Assembly: GCA_030605835.1 (NCBI GenBank)
Contig: JAUWHO010000045.1
Coordinates: 17,047 to 81,046, forward strand
Direction: 5' to 3'
DNA length: 64,000 nt
Source: Candidatus Zixiibacteriota bacterium
GTDB taxonomy: Bacteria > Zixibacteria > MSB-5A5 > DG-27
The translations under genes and the position numbers were made by a program. Numbering within the stretch: the first letter of the stretch is position 1; each line of letters begins with the position of its first letter. Positions 17,715 to 27,700 of the stretch are shown in pieces. The notes beneath the pieces are model-generated. The model did not search any database. It worked only from the letters and a program-made list of their open reading frames with translations, and was not told the origin of the DNA.

Positions 17715-18070
17715 CCCACCACCCCCCATCCCAACCAGCAAACAGTCGCCGTAGGCGATCCGCCTCAGGCGGGCAAACAGTAGACAGTAGACAGGGAACA
17801 GGGGACAGGAAAACCGCCCACCTGGGTAGCCCGGTGGCCTCCGCCACCGGGACCTGATCACGCCGTTTGGAAAACCACGGCAGTAATGTTCACTGTTTGT
17901 GAAAACGTAGTGCGGGGAATTCATCCCCGCATCCGCCTGGGTGGGATAAATTCCCACCCCTACGGATTGTGTTCTGGCGGTTTGGCAAACGCCCTCCGCC
18001 TGTAGTGTGGGGAATTCATCCCCGCTTGGGTGTTGGGGCAGGGGTTCAACCCCTGCCCCAGCGAATGTGC
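17715..18070. repeat. Intergenic repeats, families N, A, I, F, G and H
   Basis: No gene. In order: a family N unit (GTCGCCgtaGGCGAt), a family A run (ACAGTAGACAGGGAACAGG), a family I hairpin (CCCGGTGGcctCCGCCACCGGG, about 17831-17851) and family F (GCGGGGAATTCATCCCCGC) twice (about 17912-17930 and 18007-18025). Family G (GTGGGATAAATTCCCAC) is at about 17940-17957, with a conserved tail ending ttctggcg. Family H (GGGGCAGGGG ttcaa CCCCTGCCCC) is at about 18036-18060. Confidence 0.8.
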
Positions 18071-18074
18071 GTGC

Positions 18075-19892
18075 TCACTTGATGAGCGTCATCTTCCTCA
18101 CCAGGAGGTCATCCCCGTATTTCAGGCGATAGAAGTAGATGCCGGAGCTGACGGATTGGCTGTAATTGTCGGTTCCATCCCAGGTGAAAGTGTAGCCTGC
18201 GGGGCCGTTGCCCGGCACGTATCTCTGCACAATCTCAGACGACCTCTTCACCCGTCGCCCATGGATGTCAAAGACCTCTAAGGTGACCTCGCCGCTCTTA
18301 CCCCTGGGGAGATTGAACCTGATGGTGGTCTCCTCATTGAAGGGATTGGGGTAGTTCTGGTAGAGCCTGAAGCCGAAAGGAACGGTGGCACTGCCTCCCT
18401 TGACCTGAGTGACTGGCGGAACCTTAAAGTGAAAATTGCTGGTGTGGTACTGGTCGTGACCATACTTGGGCCAGAACATCAAGTCGGGATTGACAGGTAC
18501 GCCTATATCGTAGAGCCAAGCGTGGAAAGTGGCCGTGCGGGGGGGGTAAAAGTTGTGAACAGTACTGCTGGAGACCGCCATATTCAGAGAGGAATCACTA
18601 TTGATGTCAAGGAAAGTGGCGCCAACGTAAGCTGTCAAGTCGTAGACTATGACCGGCCAACCACTAAGCAGGACACCGTCCTTATCGTAGGCGTAATATG
18701 CCCCGCAGACGGTATCTTCACAGACATTCATGTTCGTGCTGACGACAATATCGGCATAACCGTTGTTATCCACATCAACAATCACCGGGCCGAAGTGGTC
18801 AACACCCCAACCATCCATTTGCCAGGAATTCTCTACAGCTCCGTTTGTGCTGAGCACGTATATATTATCTACAGGTCCAGTTGGGTTCAGGACTACCACT
18901 ATCTCCAGTTCTCCGTCGTTGTCAACGTCCCCCACGGTGGGGGTGGTGACGGGGATAGCGTCCGAGAAATTTACCGGCCATCCATCCATTATGCTCCCGT
19001 CGGAATGATAGACGAATACTTGTCCGTAAAGGAACTGCGACCACTCGTAAGTTGAGAACAGTATTTCCAGACAGTCATCACCGTCAAGGTCTGCGAGTGC
19101 GGGTGCTGAGGATAAAGAGGGGTAAAGGTCATCTGGTATATCTCCTGGCCAGCCGGCAAGGTCCTCTCCCTCACTGTTCCAGACGTAAACGTGATTCCGA
19201 CTCAAAGCCACGATATCGAAATACCCATCCTTGTCAATGTCCCCCACGGAGACCGGACTACCCCAGAAGTTGTCCGGACCGATATTTTTCGGCCAGCCCG
19301 GAAGGAATTGACCGTAACAATTAACCAGACAGGCAATGGAATCCGAACACATTGTGAACGCGATTTCGAGAGTGCCGTTTTTGTCAAAATCACATAAAAC
19401 CTGAGAGGTGGGCGCAGGTCTCCCTAATGAACCACCCCTCCGGTCAATCTCCAGCGGGAACCCGGGAAGGTCACTTCCGTCCAGGCGAAAGGCGTGAACC
19501 CAAGAACGAATATGCCGCGGGTCACCATCATCATGAAAGTCGACTATCACCTCCTCGTAACCGTCAGCGTTGATGTCACCAACAGTCACCGCCCCCAGTA
19601 CATACCCCTCCCCTTTTACTGGCCATCCCTCAAGTTCCTCGCACTGGTAGTCCAGAATGTGAACTGTAGAGTCCCTCAAACCGAATACTATCCTCCTCTG
19701 ACCTTCCAGGTCCGGGGAAAGGTAGCTTATACCCTCACAGGCCCCTAAAACGTAGTGATATGGCCAATCGGGTATCGCCAAGTAGAACGGCCATCCGGGC
19801 ATCAGCTCAGGTGGGCCACACATGCCATCTAGCAAAAAACACAAGGTCAAAAGGGCAAGAGCTGCAACTGCTGTTTTAGATCCGAATTTCAA
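18075..19892 (-). CDS. Secreted FG-GAP/VCBS repeat protein with type IX-like sorting domain
   Basis: The 605-residue exported protein has a signal peptide (KTAVAALALLTLCFLLDG). At least seven FG-GAP/VCBS calcium-loop repeats follow (VGDINADGYEEVIV, VGDIDKDGYFDIVA, VGDVDNDGELEIVV), making an integrin-like beta propeller. A C-terminal domain of about 95 residues has YQNYPNPFNEETTIRF, EVFDIHGRRVKR, GIYFYRL and KMTLIK. That domain is the FlgD-like/type IX sorting signal used for export and surface attachment. Likely extracellular, adhesive or binding. It has its own promoter upstream and lies between two repeat fields. Confidence 0.9.
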   Translation of the reverse strand: MKFGSKTAVAALALLTLCFLLDGMCGPPELMPGWPFYLAIPDWPYHYVLGACEGISYLSPDLEGQRRIVFGLRDSTVHILDYQCEELEGWPVKGEGYVLGAVTVGDINADGYEEVIVDFHDDGDPRHIRSWVHAFRLDGSDLPGFPLEIDRRGGSLGRPAPTSQVLCDFDKNGTLEIAFTMCSDSIACLVNCYGQFLPGWPKNIGPDNFWGSPVSVGDIDKDGYFDIVALSRNHVYVWNSEGEDLAGWPGDIPDDLYPSLSSAPALADLDGDDCLEILFSTYEWSQFLYGQVFVYHSDGSIMDGWPVNFSDAIPVTTPTVGDVDNDGELEIVVVLNPTGPVDNIYVLSTNGAVENSWQMDGWGVDHFGPVIVDVDNNGYADIVVSTNMNVCEDTVCGAYYAYDKDGVLLSGWPVIVYDLTAYVGATFLDINSDSSLNMAVSSSTVHNFYPPRTATFHAWLYDIGVPVNPDLMFWPKYGHDQYHTSNFHFKVPPVTQVKGGSATVPFGFRLYQNYPNPFNEETTIRFNLPRGKSGEVTLEVFDIHGRRVKRSSEIVQRYVPGNGPAGYTFTWDGTDNYSQSVSSGIYFYRLKYGDDLLVRKMTLIK

Positions 19893-20020
19893 TTTAGACC
19901 ACCTCCATTACTGCTCTGAATGCAAAGGAACGATCCGAAAACTGGAATATGTCCACGAGCGGGCCATGAGCCACAGATGAAGATTCAAGGTTGCTGTTTC
20001 TAATTCTACTTACCGTATTC

Positions 20021-20048
20021 AAGGTAGCCCCGTGTAAGTTTTTGTCAA
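20021..20048 (-). promoter_or_regulatory. Possible promoter of the FG-GAP gene
   Basis: The minus strand has TTGACA (20043-20048) and TACCTT (20021-20026), spacer 16 nt. The -35 is perfect, the -10 weak. Confidence 0.4.
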
Positions 20049-20059
20049 GCATTTTCCTA

Positions 20060-20700
20060 CTTTTTTGCCGTGTATTTCCGGTTCGGTCAGGACACGCCCG
20101 CGTCAGGTGGTCTCTGCTCCTGACCGAGGAAGGATGGATCACGAAATCGATTTGGCGGCGATAAATTCGCCGCCCTACGCTGGAGGGTTTTACCTGCTGC
20201 TTCAATCCCCAAAACGTAGAGCGGAGAATTCACCCCCGCACCCGTTTGGGTGGGATAAATTCCCACCCCTACGGATTGTGTTCTGGCGATTTCGCAAATG
20301 CGTGTTGGTTACGGACGCCCTCGTCCGTGACCCCTGCAGGTATCAGACGGGGCATCCGATGCCAACAGGAGGGGGTCCTTTCCGGTGCTGTCGAATGCCC
20401 ACATTTGACAGTTGGCGTGCAGGGCGGGGGTTCAACCCCCACCCTAGCTGTTTGTGGCTATCTGAAATTGCTCGGATGACCCATCCTCTTACTTCCACCG
20501 GGAGTTCATTCGCAGCCCTCCAGAGGCGGGCAAGCAGATTGAGCAGACTAAGGAGACTTGTGGTCCGGTCAGGTGTTTCCACCTGACGGCCTCTGTCGGG
20601 AGGAAACTCCCGACAGCACTGTTCACTGTCTCTCCTCACCGTAGCGCGGGGAATTTATCCCCGCGTCCCTATCTCTGGATAAACTGACAGATTCTGTCAG
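20060..20700. repeat. Large intergenic repeat field
   Basis: No gene over about 640 bp. Visible in order: a gtCAGGAC/GTCAGGTGG pair (degenerate K), family F (about 20215-20240), family G with its ttctggcg tail (about 20248-20290) and family C in a variant GGTTACGGACG ccct CGTCCGTGACC (20307-20332). Then family H (GGGCGGGGGttcaaCCCCCACCC, about 20423-20445), an AGAGGCGGGCAAGC fragment of N, family E (about 20571-20590), family D (CTGTCGGGAG gaaa CTCCCGACAG, about 20595-20618) and family F again (about 20642-20664). Confidence 0.8.
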
Positions 20701-20720
20701 AGATTTTCTTATTTTTTTAC

Positions 20721-20749
20721 TTGACAACCGCACATCTGTGCAGTATATT
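20721..20749 (+). promoter_or_regulatory. Strong promoter with palindromic operator-like spacer
   Basis: TTGACA (20721-20726), 17-nt spacer, TATATT (20744-20749). The spacer contains the inverted repeat GCACA tc TGTGC (about 20730-20741), a likely repressor site. It drives the zinc-ribbon/helicase pair. Confidence 0.7.
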
Positions 20750-20799
20750 GGAAACGTGCCGATATGAGAGATGACGAGCTCGGTTTTCGGAGGTGAATT

Positions 20800-20988
20800 A
20801 TGGTCCGGCAGATGCAATATGACCTTTTGGTCAGCGAAAAATGCAGGTGTGGGGGAAGATTGATTCACGACGGCAGATATTTTATCTGCGAGAAGTGCCT
20901 CAGAGTCCACTGCCCCATCTGCAACTCTCAACTCATAAGGGAAGGCAACTGTTTCCTCTGCCGGCAATGCGGCTGGGGAGACTGCTAA
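20800..20988 (+). CDS. Small zinc-ribbon protein
   Basis: The 62-residue protein has eight cysteines in pairs (CRC, CEKC, CPIC, CRQC), which fits two zinc ribbons or one treble-cleft set. The ribosome site GGAGGTG is ideally placed before ATG 20800. It is the first gene after a strong promoter and lies 33 nt ahead of the helicase, so it is likely a partner or regulator of it. No other domain is present. Similar short ribbons often bind nucleic acid; that is inference. Confidence 0.75.
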   Translation: MVRQMQYDLLVSEKCRCGGRLIHDGRYFICEKCLRVHCPICNSQLIREGNCFLCRQCGWGDC

Positions 20989-21021
20989 CTTAAAACTCAT
21001 TCGCAATCCATAGGGAAGGGG

Positions 21022-23677
21022 ATGACCATGGAGGTAGGTTATCTAAGTCGTTTCGGTATTTCCGAAAAGGTTTTACCCTCCTGGAGGGAGTCGGGTTACA
21101 CCGAGCTTTTACCGCTGCAGGTGAAGGCGATTGAGGAGGGAGAACTGTTAGGGGAGGAAAACCTGATAATTTCAGCCCCGGCCTCCTCCGGCAAGACTTT
21201 TTGTGCCGAGATAGCCACCATCGGGGCTATCTCCAAGCTGAAGAAGGTGGTTTTCTTGGTTCCCCTCAAGGCGGTGGCAGAGGAGAAGTTCCTTGACTTC
21301 AGGAGCAAATATGAACCGTTAGGATTGAAGGTGGTGATCTCCAGTGCCGACCGGTCTGAGTTCGACGAGATGATCACGAAAGGTCAGTTCGACCTCGCCG
21401 TCATCATCTACGAGAAGTTCAACCGCTTTTTAGTGAAAAACATAAACCTCCTGAAAACCCTGGATCTGGTGATAATCGACGAACTTCAGATGCTGGGGGA
21501 TGAAAAGAGGGGAGAGGTTCTCTCTCTAATCCTGACAAAAATATCGGAAGGGGCTAATGCTCCCCGACTGCTGTGTCTGGCACCGCTGGGAGGAGACTTA
21601 AGAGAGGTTGCCTCTCTCATCGATGCCCGGGGTCCTCCACGAGAGAAATCGGCCGGTGGAGCTCTTAAGGGGGGTGTTGGAGTCCGGAGAGTTCAGGTAT
21701 CGGAAGTTCAACGACCTCTCGGAAGCGTCCGAACTGCTGTTCCCACATGAGGAGGTTGAAGAGGAGGGGTCTTACCCTCACCTCAACGGGTTTTTCGCTG
21801 CGGTGGAGAAGTTCACCTCAAGCGGGGAGCAGGTTTTAGTCTTCCTTAAATCCAGACCTGACACCATCGTCTGTGCCCGGGCCCTGGCCGAGAGGTTGAA
21901 GTTGCCGCCGGCCACAAATTCCCTGGAATGTCTGAAGGACTTGGAGGAGACCACTCTGTCGCAGAGTCTGGTCACCTGCCTGCAGGCGGGATGTGCCTTT
22001 CACAATGCGGACCTGAGTTTGGAGGAGAGGTTTTTGGTGGAGAGCGGTTTTCGCGCTGGCGACATTCGGCTTCTCTGCTCCACCACCACCCTGGCGATGG
22101 GAGTGAACCTCCCCGCCAAGAACGTCTTTCTGGAGACACAGAAATACTTCCACAGTCCCGATTGTGACCGCTCTGTCCTGGTGCCGATCAGCAGGGGAGA
22201 GTTCGAGAATATGTCCGGTAGAGCCGGTCGTTTGGGGGCGGAGGCGGAATTCGGGCGCTCCCTGGTGATCGCTCCGAATAAGCTCCAGAGCGAGCTGTTG
22301 TGGGACAAGTATATCCGTGGCAGCTCCGGGGAGTTGTCCACCACGAAAAGAACTCTGTCTCTGCCGGAGATTATCCTGGATCTGGTCATCTCCGGCTCGG
22401 CAAGGGATTTCCCCGCTCTGCAGAGGCATCTAGAGAAGATGGGACAACTCTGCGGAGGCGAGGAAGTCTCCACAGCCCAGATCGAGAATAGCCTGAGCCG
22501 GCTTTTGGAACTTGGGGTTCTGCGGACAACATCCTCCGGATTCAACGGGACGAAGTTGGGGGAGGCCTTCGCCGCCTCGGGACTGAAGCTGGATACCGGA
22601 CGGGCGATATTGAAACTGCTTGAGGAGGGAGAGGGCTTCACTCTGCCCGACTGGGTCTTCCACCTATGTCAGACACCGGATGGCGACGAGAACTACCTGC
22701 CGGTGAGAGATTTCGAGAAGAGGCGGGGTCATTTCCGCGGGGCCATAGAGGCGGAGGTTTCATCACCAGAATTGTTGGGGCTTATAAGTGGCGAGATTGT
22801 CGGCAACACCAGAGAGATCCGCCACTTGAAAGTGGCTCTGATTCTCTCCGACTGGACAAGCGAGATGACCACTATTGAAATCGAGAAGAGGTATCAGGTC
22901 TTATCGGGGACGATCCGGAGGATTGCGGAGAGGACCAGCTGGCTTCTGAGGGGGGTGGTCTCTCTGGGAGAGGCCAAAGCGATGGAGGAACGCTACCTCA
23001 GAAGGATTGAGGAGTTTGCGATCTCCCTGCTTTTCGGGATCAGCCCCCCGGGCTTCGGGCTTGCCACTCTCAGGCTTCCGGGGATGGGGAGAGATTTCCT
23101 CTGGCGGTTGAAGGAGTCTGGGATAACTAACCTGCCTTCGGTTTTGGAGGCTGACCTCGACCTTCTCAACAAGCTTCTTCCCGAAAGGCTGGCCTTGTCG
23201 CTCAAGCAGGCAGCAGAGGAATCAAAAGAGGGAAAAAAGAGGCGAAGGGTTTCCCCTTTCTTCTTTGGAACCACTCCGTTGAGTTCTGAGCGAAAGGAAT
23301 TGAATAGGGAGAGTTCAAAGAACTTGCAGGAGACTCAAGTTCCGCATGCGGGCATAGCCAGATTGAGAATCGAGGGCAAAGCGGTAAAGAATCGCTTCCT
23401 GGTGGAGGTGAACGGGAAAAGTCTGCTTCTGACACACAAGCTGTACCACTATCTTCTGAAGCTGGTGGGGGCATTGTACAAAAAGGAGGGAGGCTGGATC
23501 AATAAGTTCGATTTCGAGGGGGGAGACAATCAATCCCGTTATCTCTGGAGATTGAAGAGAGCCTCAGAACCACACTGCCCCAAGGGCAGCCTCATAATCG
23601 ACAACAACCGTATGGGAGGCTATCGCCTAAATACTGGCTTGAAGAACATCCTCATTTCGGAGGAGCTTCTGACTTAG
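21022..23677 (+). pseudogene. Ski2-like superfamily 2 helicase, split by a one-base frameshift
   Basis: Two overlapping frames (21022-21750 and 21608-23677) join to one helicase of about 885 residues. The first frame has motif I SAPASSGKT and motif II IIDELQML (DELQ rather than DEVH/DEAH). The second carries HERNRPVELLRG, motif V TTTLAMGVNLPAKNV and motif VI MSGRAGRLG. Removing one G from the run at 21629-21632 restores a family-like junction (DARVLHERNRPVEL). The C-terminal 110 residues (HKLYHYLLKLVGALYKKEGG to NNRMGGYRLNTG) look like an OmpR-type winged helix, unusual for Ski2 helicases. It may be a sequencing or assembly error, or a real mutation. Ski2-like enzymes unwind DNA or RNA in repair and surveillance. 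Confidence 0.8.
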
Positions 23678-23892
23678 AGCTTCCGGCTCTGAAGCCACGA
23701 TTTTCATTGATAATCGAACCTCTCCTTCGTATATTCTCAGCTGGGTTAAGTTGTCCGGGTTTTCGGAAAGGAGAGGAAGAGCTAGTTTTCGTTTTTCTCG
23801 GGGATTAAGTGAGGTTCTTTCTCGACTAGTTCTTTTTTTCACAAGCGTCGCCGTGGTTCTTCTCTTCTGCGGTGCGAAGAAGGAGAAAACCG

Positions 23893-24372
23893 ATGATTAA
23901 ACTTCCTCAAGGCATAGATTGGGAGCCGGTGCCTCTGGATAAGAGGTATCGGAGCATCACCCGAGCTCTGATGAGCCGCATCAACGCCATCTACGAAGGT
24001 TTATACGGTCGTTTTGGTGAGGCCGGTTTAGACCTCATCAGGGAGGTCAGCCGCCAATACGGAGAGGAGATCGCCGCCAGAAGTAAAAAATATGTCCACA
24101 ATGGAAGCGCCAAGGAGCTGGGGCTTCTGCTGATCAGAATCTTTGAGAACATCAACTCCGAGGGGGAGGTGACGGAGTTCTCCGATGACCGCGTCGTCAT
24201 CGAACTGCCGGAGTGCCCGTATCCCTTCACGAATCCGGAGATCTGTGCCGCTCACACCACCATGGAGGAGACGGTGGTGGAGCTTTTGGGAGAAAATCTC
24301 GGTTACGCCATCCCCCGCAGTCGCCCCAAGGGGGATCCGGTTTGCGCCCACCTGGTGTACCGCAAGCGCTAA
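23893..24372 (+). CDS. Small conserved protein resembling ATC-hydrolase/V4R-type domains
   Basis: The 159-residue protein starts at ATG 23893. An in-frame GTG 21 nt upstream is less likely, because AAGGAG at about 23879-23884 is spaced for the ATG. Its C-terminal half has ECPYPFTNPEICAAH, a helix (METVVELL-like) and a final KGDPVCAHLVY. This C/H plus GDxxC layout is shared by L-2-amino-thiazoline-4-carboxylate hydrolase-like and 4-vinyl-reductase-like small domains that bind ligands or metals. The exact family is not certain. Function unknown. No operon partner is evident. Confidence 0.65.
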   Translation: MIKLPQGIDWEPVPLDKRYRSITRALMSRINAIYEGLYGRFGEAGLDLIREVSRQYGEEIAARSKKYVHNGSAKELGLLLIRIFENINSEGEVTEFSDDRVVIELPECPYPFTNPEICAAHTTMEETVVELLGENLGYAIPRSRPKGDPVCAHLVYRKR

Positions 24373-24384
24373 TGCATCCACGGT

Positions 24385-24763
24385 AAACTGCCGAAAACAC
24401 AAAGGGTAACATAAGCGAAGGGGGGAGCCCGCCGATACAGCGGGGGCTCGAGGTGAAGTGAGCGAACCGTAATCTCTAACGGATAGCGCAAATGGGGGGA
24501 AGATCACATAAACGACTTCCCCGGTTACGCATCTTGCTTCACGTGGACTTGTAGGTCTGAGATACAGGAAGAGAACTCTCGAGGGCTCTTTGCAGCCAGA
24601 CCGGCGGGATAGATGTTGTTTTAGAGGTAGTGAGTGGTACAGAAAGTCGATGGCTGGTCAAAGGACTTGACCGGCTGGACTTCCCAAAACCCGATAGGGT
24701 CGAACCAACCCTTTGAGTTCTCATTGGGGGCGATCTCCGCGAAAGTGACAACTGGGGGGGCGT
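24385..24763 (+). mobile_element. Probable truncated group II intron (ORF-less remnant)
   Basis: No protein frame. The 380-nt stretch looks like structured RNA. AAGGGTAACATAAGCGAAGG, then GAGCCC...GGGCTCGAGGTGAAG, TGAGCGAACCG and ATCTCTAACGGATAGCG have the order and wording I associate with domain I of bacterial group II introns. The 3' end, CAACTGGGGGGGCGTATGAT, resembles the 5' strand of intron domain V (usually AGCCGTATG...). The second strand of domain V and any reverse transcriptase frame are missing, so it would be inactive. The histidine kinase begins inside this presumed domain V. Recognition is from memory; an unknown structured RNA or riboswitch is the alternative. Confidence 0.5.
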
Positions 24764-27700
24764 ATGATGGGAACATCTGAAGCTAGACGAGAAAGATCTA
24801 AAATTGTGTTTATGGCCACCCTTCTGGCCGGTGCTTGCCTTCTCACTTACTTTTTTCATGAGGTACTGAAGTACGAGGGATTCTATACCCATCTATTCTA
24901 TATCCCCATAATTCTGGCATCTGTTTGGTGGAAGAAAAAGGGCATAATTATCAGTCTTTTTTTGGCGGGACTGCTGATTTTGAGCCACATTTTCTTTAGA
25001 ACTGATGTGGCGATTCTTACTGACCTCCTTCGAGCTTCTGTGCTCATAGCTATTAGTGTTTTTGTCGCCATATTGAGTGAACATATTGCGAAGGCGAAGG
25101 AGGCGCTGCGGGGGAGCGAGGAGCGCTTCTCTGTGGTGCTGCACAACTCCAGAGATATGGTTTACAGACTTCATCCCAAGACCGGCAAGTTCGATTATGT
25201 CAGCCCGTCGGCAATAGAGCTAACCGGCTTCACCCCGGGGGAGTTAACTCTTATGGGTCTTGAAGGGGTTATAGAGAGGATAGACCCTGAGGATAGAGAC
25301 CGTTTTATGGTGCACTTCGAGAATGTGCTCAAACAGACTTTCGAGGACGGTCTGGCGCCGACAATCGAATACCGCTGGAAGCATAAAGAGGGTGAATACC
25401 GATGGTTCAGTGATAACCGCGCCGTCATTCGCGATACAGACGGCAACCCGGTGAGCCTAATCGGCAGCGTCCGGGACGTCACCGAGCAGAAGGTGGCGGA
25501 GTGGGCTTTATGGGAATCGGAGAAGAAGTACCGCACCATGGTTGAAACCGCCCAGGAGGGAATCGGGATAACTTCGCTCGGGGAGGAGCTTGTTTTCGTC
25601 AACAAGGCATTTGCCTCCATATTGGGATATGAGCCCTCAGAGCTGGTGGGCAGAAACCTCCGCGAGTTCGTGACCGAGGAACGGTTCGAGGCCTTCCAGA
25701 TGGAGACCGGGAAGAGACAGTGGGGTACCTCCGGCGGCTACGAAACCGAGATGCGCCATCGGGACGGAAGCCACCGCTCTCTTCTGGTCTCGGCCTCTCC
25801 CCTCTACGATCGCGAGGGTAACTACAATGGCACCCTCGGGATGGTGACTGACATCACCGAGCGCAAGAAGGCGGAGGAGGCTCTGCGCGAAAGGGAAAAG
25901 AGGTATAGAGACACAACGGAGAATACCTTGGAGTGGATTTGGGAGGTTGACGCCAATGGCAAATTCACTCACACCAGCCCTGTTGTCGAGAAGATCTTAG
26001 GTTATAAACCGGAGGAGGTACTTGGAAAGCATTTTTATGACCTATTCGATGCTGAAGACCGCGAAGAACTGAAGAAGGTGGCGTTTGAAGCCTTCGCCAA
26101 AAAGGAGTCGTTCCGCGAGTTCATAAACCGTAATGTGCACAAGAACGGTGAAACAGTTTGGCTCTCGACAAGTGGAGTTCCCATACTCGATGAAGCAGGA
26201 AACCTTCTCGGATATCGAGGTGCTGATACGGACATCACCGAGCGCAAGAAGGAGCAGGAGATTCAGTCGGCATTATTCAGGATTTCTCAAGCAGTCACCT
26301 CCACGGGCAACCTGGAGGAATTGGTACAGACTGCCCACGAAGTGCTGGGTGAGTTGATTGACACCACCAATTACTTTGTTGCCCTCTATGATGCCGAGAA
26401 GGAAGAGTATTCCTTCCCCTATAGTGTTGACCAGGACGAGGAAACAGATTTTTCGACACGTCAACTCAAAAAAAGCCTCACCGACTATGTCCGCAGAACT
26501 GGAAGGCCGCTTCTGGTAGATGAAGAAACCAACAAAAAGCTAATGGAAAAAGGTGAAGTAGAGTTAGTAGGGAGACCGGGACCCATCTGGCTCGGTGTGC
26601 CCTTGAAGACCCCGCGGGGTGTCATTGGGGTTGCCGTAGTTCAACACTACTCAGATCCGAGCGCTTACTCAGAGGCTGATCTTGACATCCTGTCATTTGT
26701 CTCCGGGCATCTTGCAGTGGCAATTGAGCGTAAGCGCGCGCAGGAGGAGCTGCAGGAGAGTGAAGAGAGATATCGGGACCTGTTTGAAAACGCCAGTGAC
26801 CTTATTCAGAGCGTGGCCCCGGACGGTCGCTTCGTATACGTCAATCGAGCGTGGAGGGAGGCCCTAGGTTATAGCAAGGAGGAAATCGCCGGGCTCAACA
26901 TGTTCGACATCATCCACCCCGATAGCCGAGCGCACTGCACGAAGGTGTTTCAGCGTGTGCTCTCCGGCGAACAGGTTCATAAGGTTGAAGCTCTGTTCGT
27001 TGCGAAGGGGGGGAACGAGATCCTGGTTGAGGGGACTGCCAACTGCAAGTTCGTAGACGGAAAGCCGATTGCCACCAGGGGCATTTTCCGTGATATCACC
27101 GAGCGCAAGCAGGCGGAGGAGGCGCTGTGGGAAAGCGAGGAGAAATACCGGCTGGTGAGTGAGAACATCCCCGTTGTGGTTTATTCAGCACTGCCTGATG
27201 AACATTCTACTACTACTCTAATTTCCGGAAGAATCATGGAGCTTACCGGATATTCTCATCAGGAATTTGTGGAACATGTGGAGTTGTGGACACAGATCAT
27301 TCATCCGGATGACCGAGAGTATGTGTGGAAAAAAATCGAAGAGCACCGTGAGAAGATGGCACCGCTTGATGTCGAGTATCGGATAACAACTAAGGACAAT
27401 ACCGTCAAATGGATAAGAGATAGAGCGACACCAATGGTTGACGAAAATGGGCAGCTCATCAGAATCAACGGTTTCATGGAAGACATCACCGAGCGCAGGA
27501 AGGCGGAGGAGGAGGTCCGGGAAGCGATGGAGTTCAGAGAGCGTCTTCTGGCTTCGATGCATGACGGATTGTCTGTGCTCGACAAGGACGGGGTACACAT
27601 TGACGTTAACCTCGCACTGTGCGAAATGACGGGCTTCTCCAGAGAGGAACTGATCGGTGTTGGGCCGCCGCACCCTTACTGGGCCACGGAGTCCTTGGAA

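Noticed and set aside
20065..20586. Frames of 77-173 codons
   Set aside because: They read through a mosaic of hairpin repeats and resemble no protein; shadows of repeats.
21620..21640. Programmed frameshift in the helicase
   Set aside because: No slippery heptamer, stop codon context or downstream structure is evident; a simple one-base indel explains it.
20800..23677. Selenoprotein with an in-frame TGA in the helicase
   Set aside because: The break is a change of frame, not a TGA in an otherwise continuous frame.
24385..24763. Riboswitch (c-di-GMP-I, c-di-AMP or cobalamin) before the kinase
   Set aside because: None of the required core strings of these classes is in the right order; a group II intron remnant fits better, though unproven.
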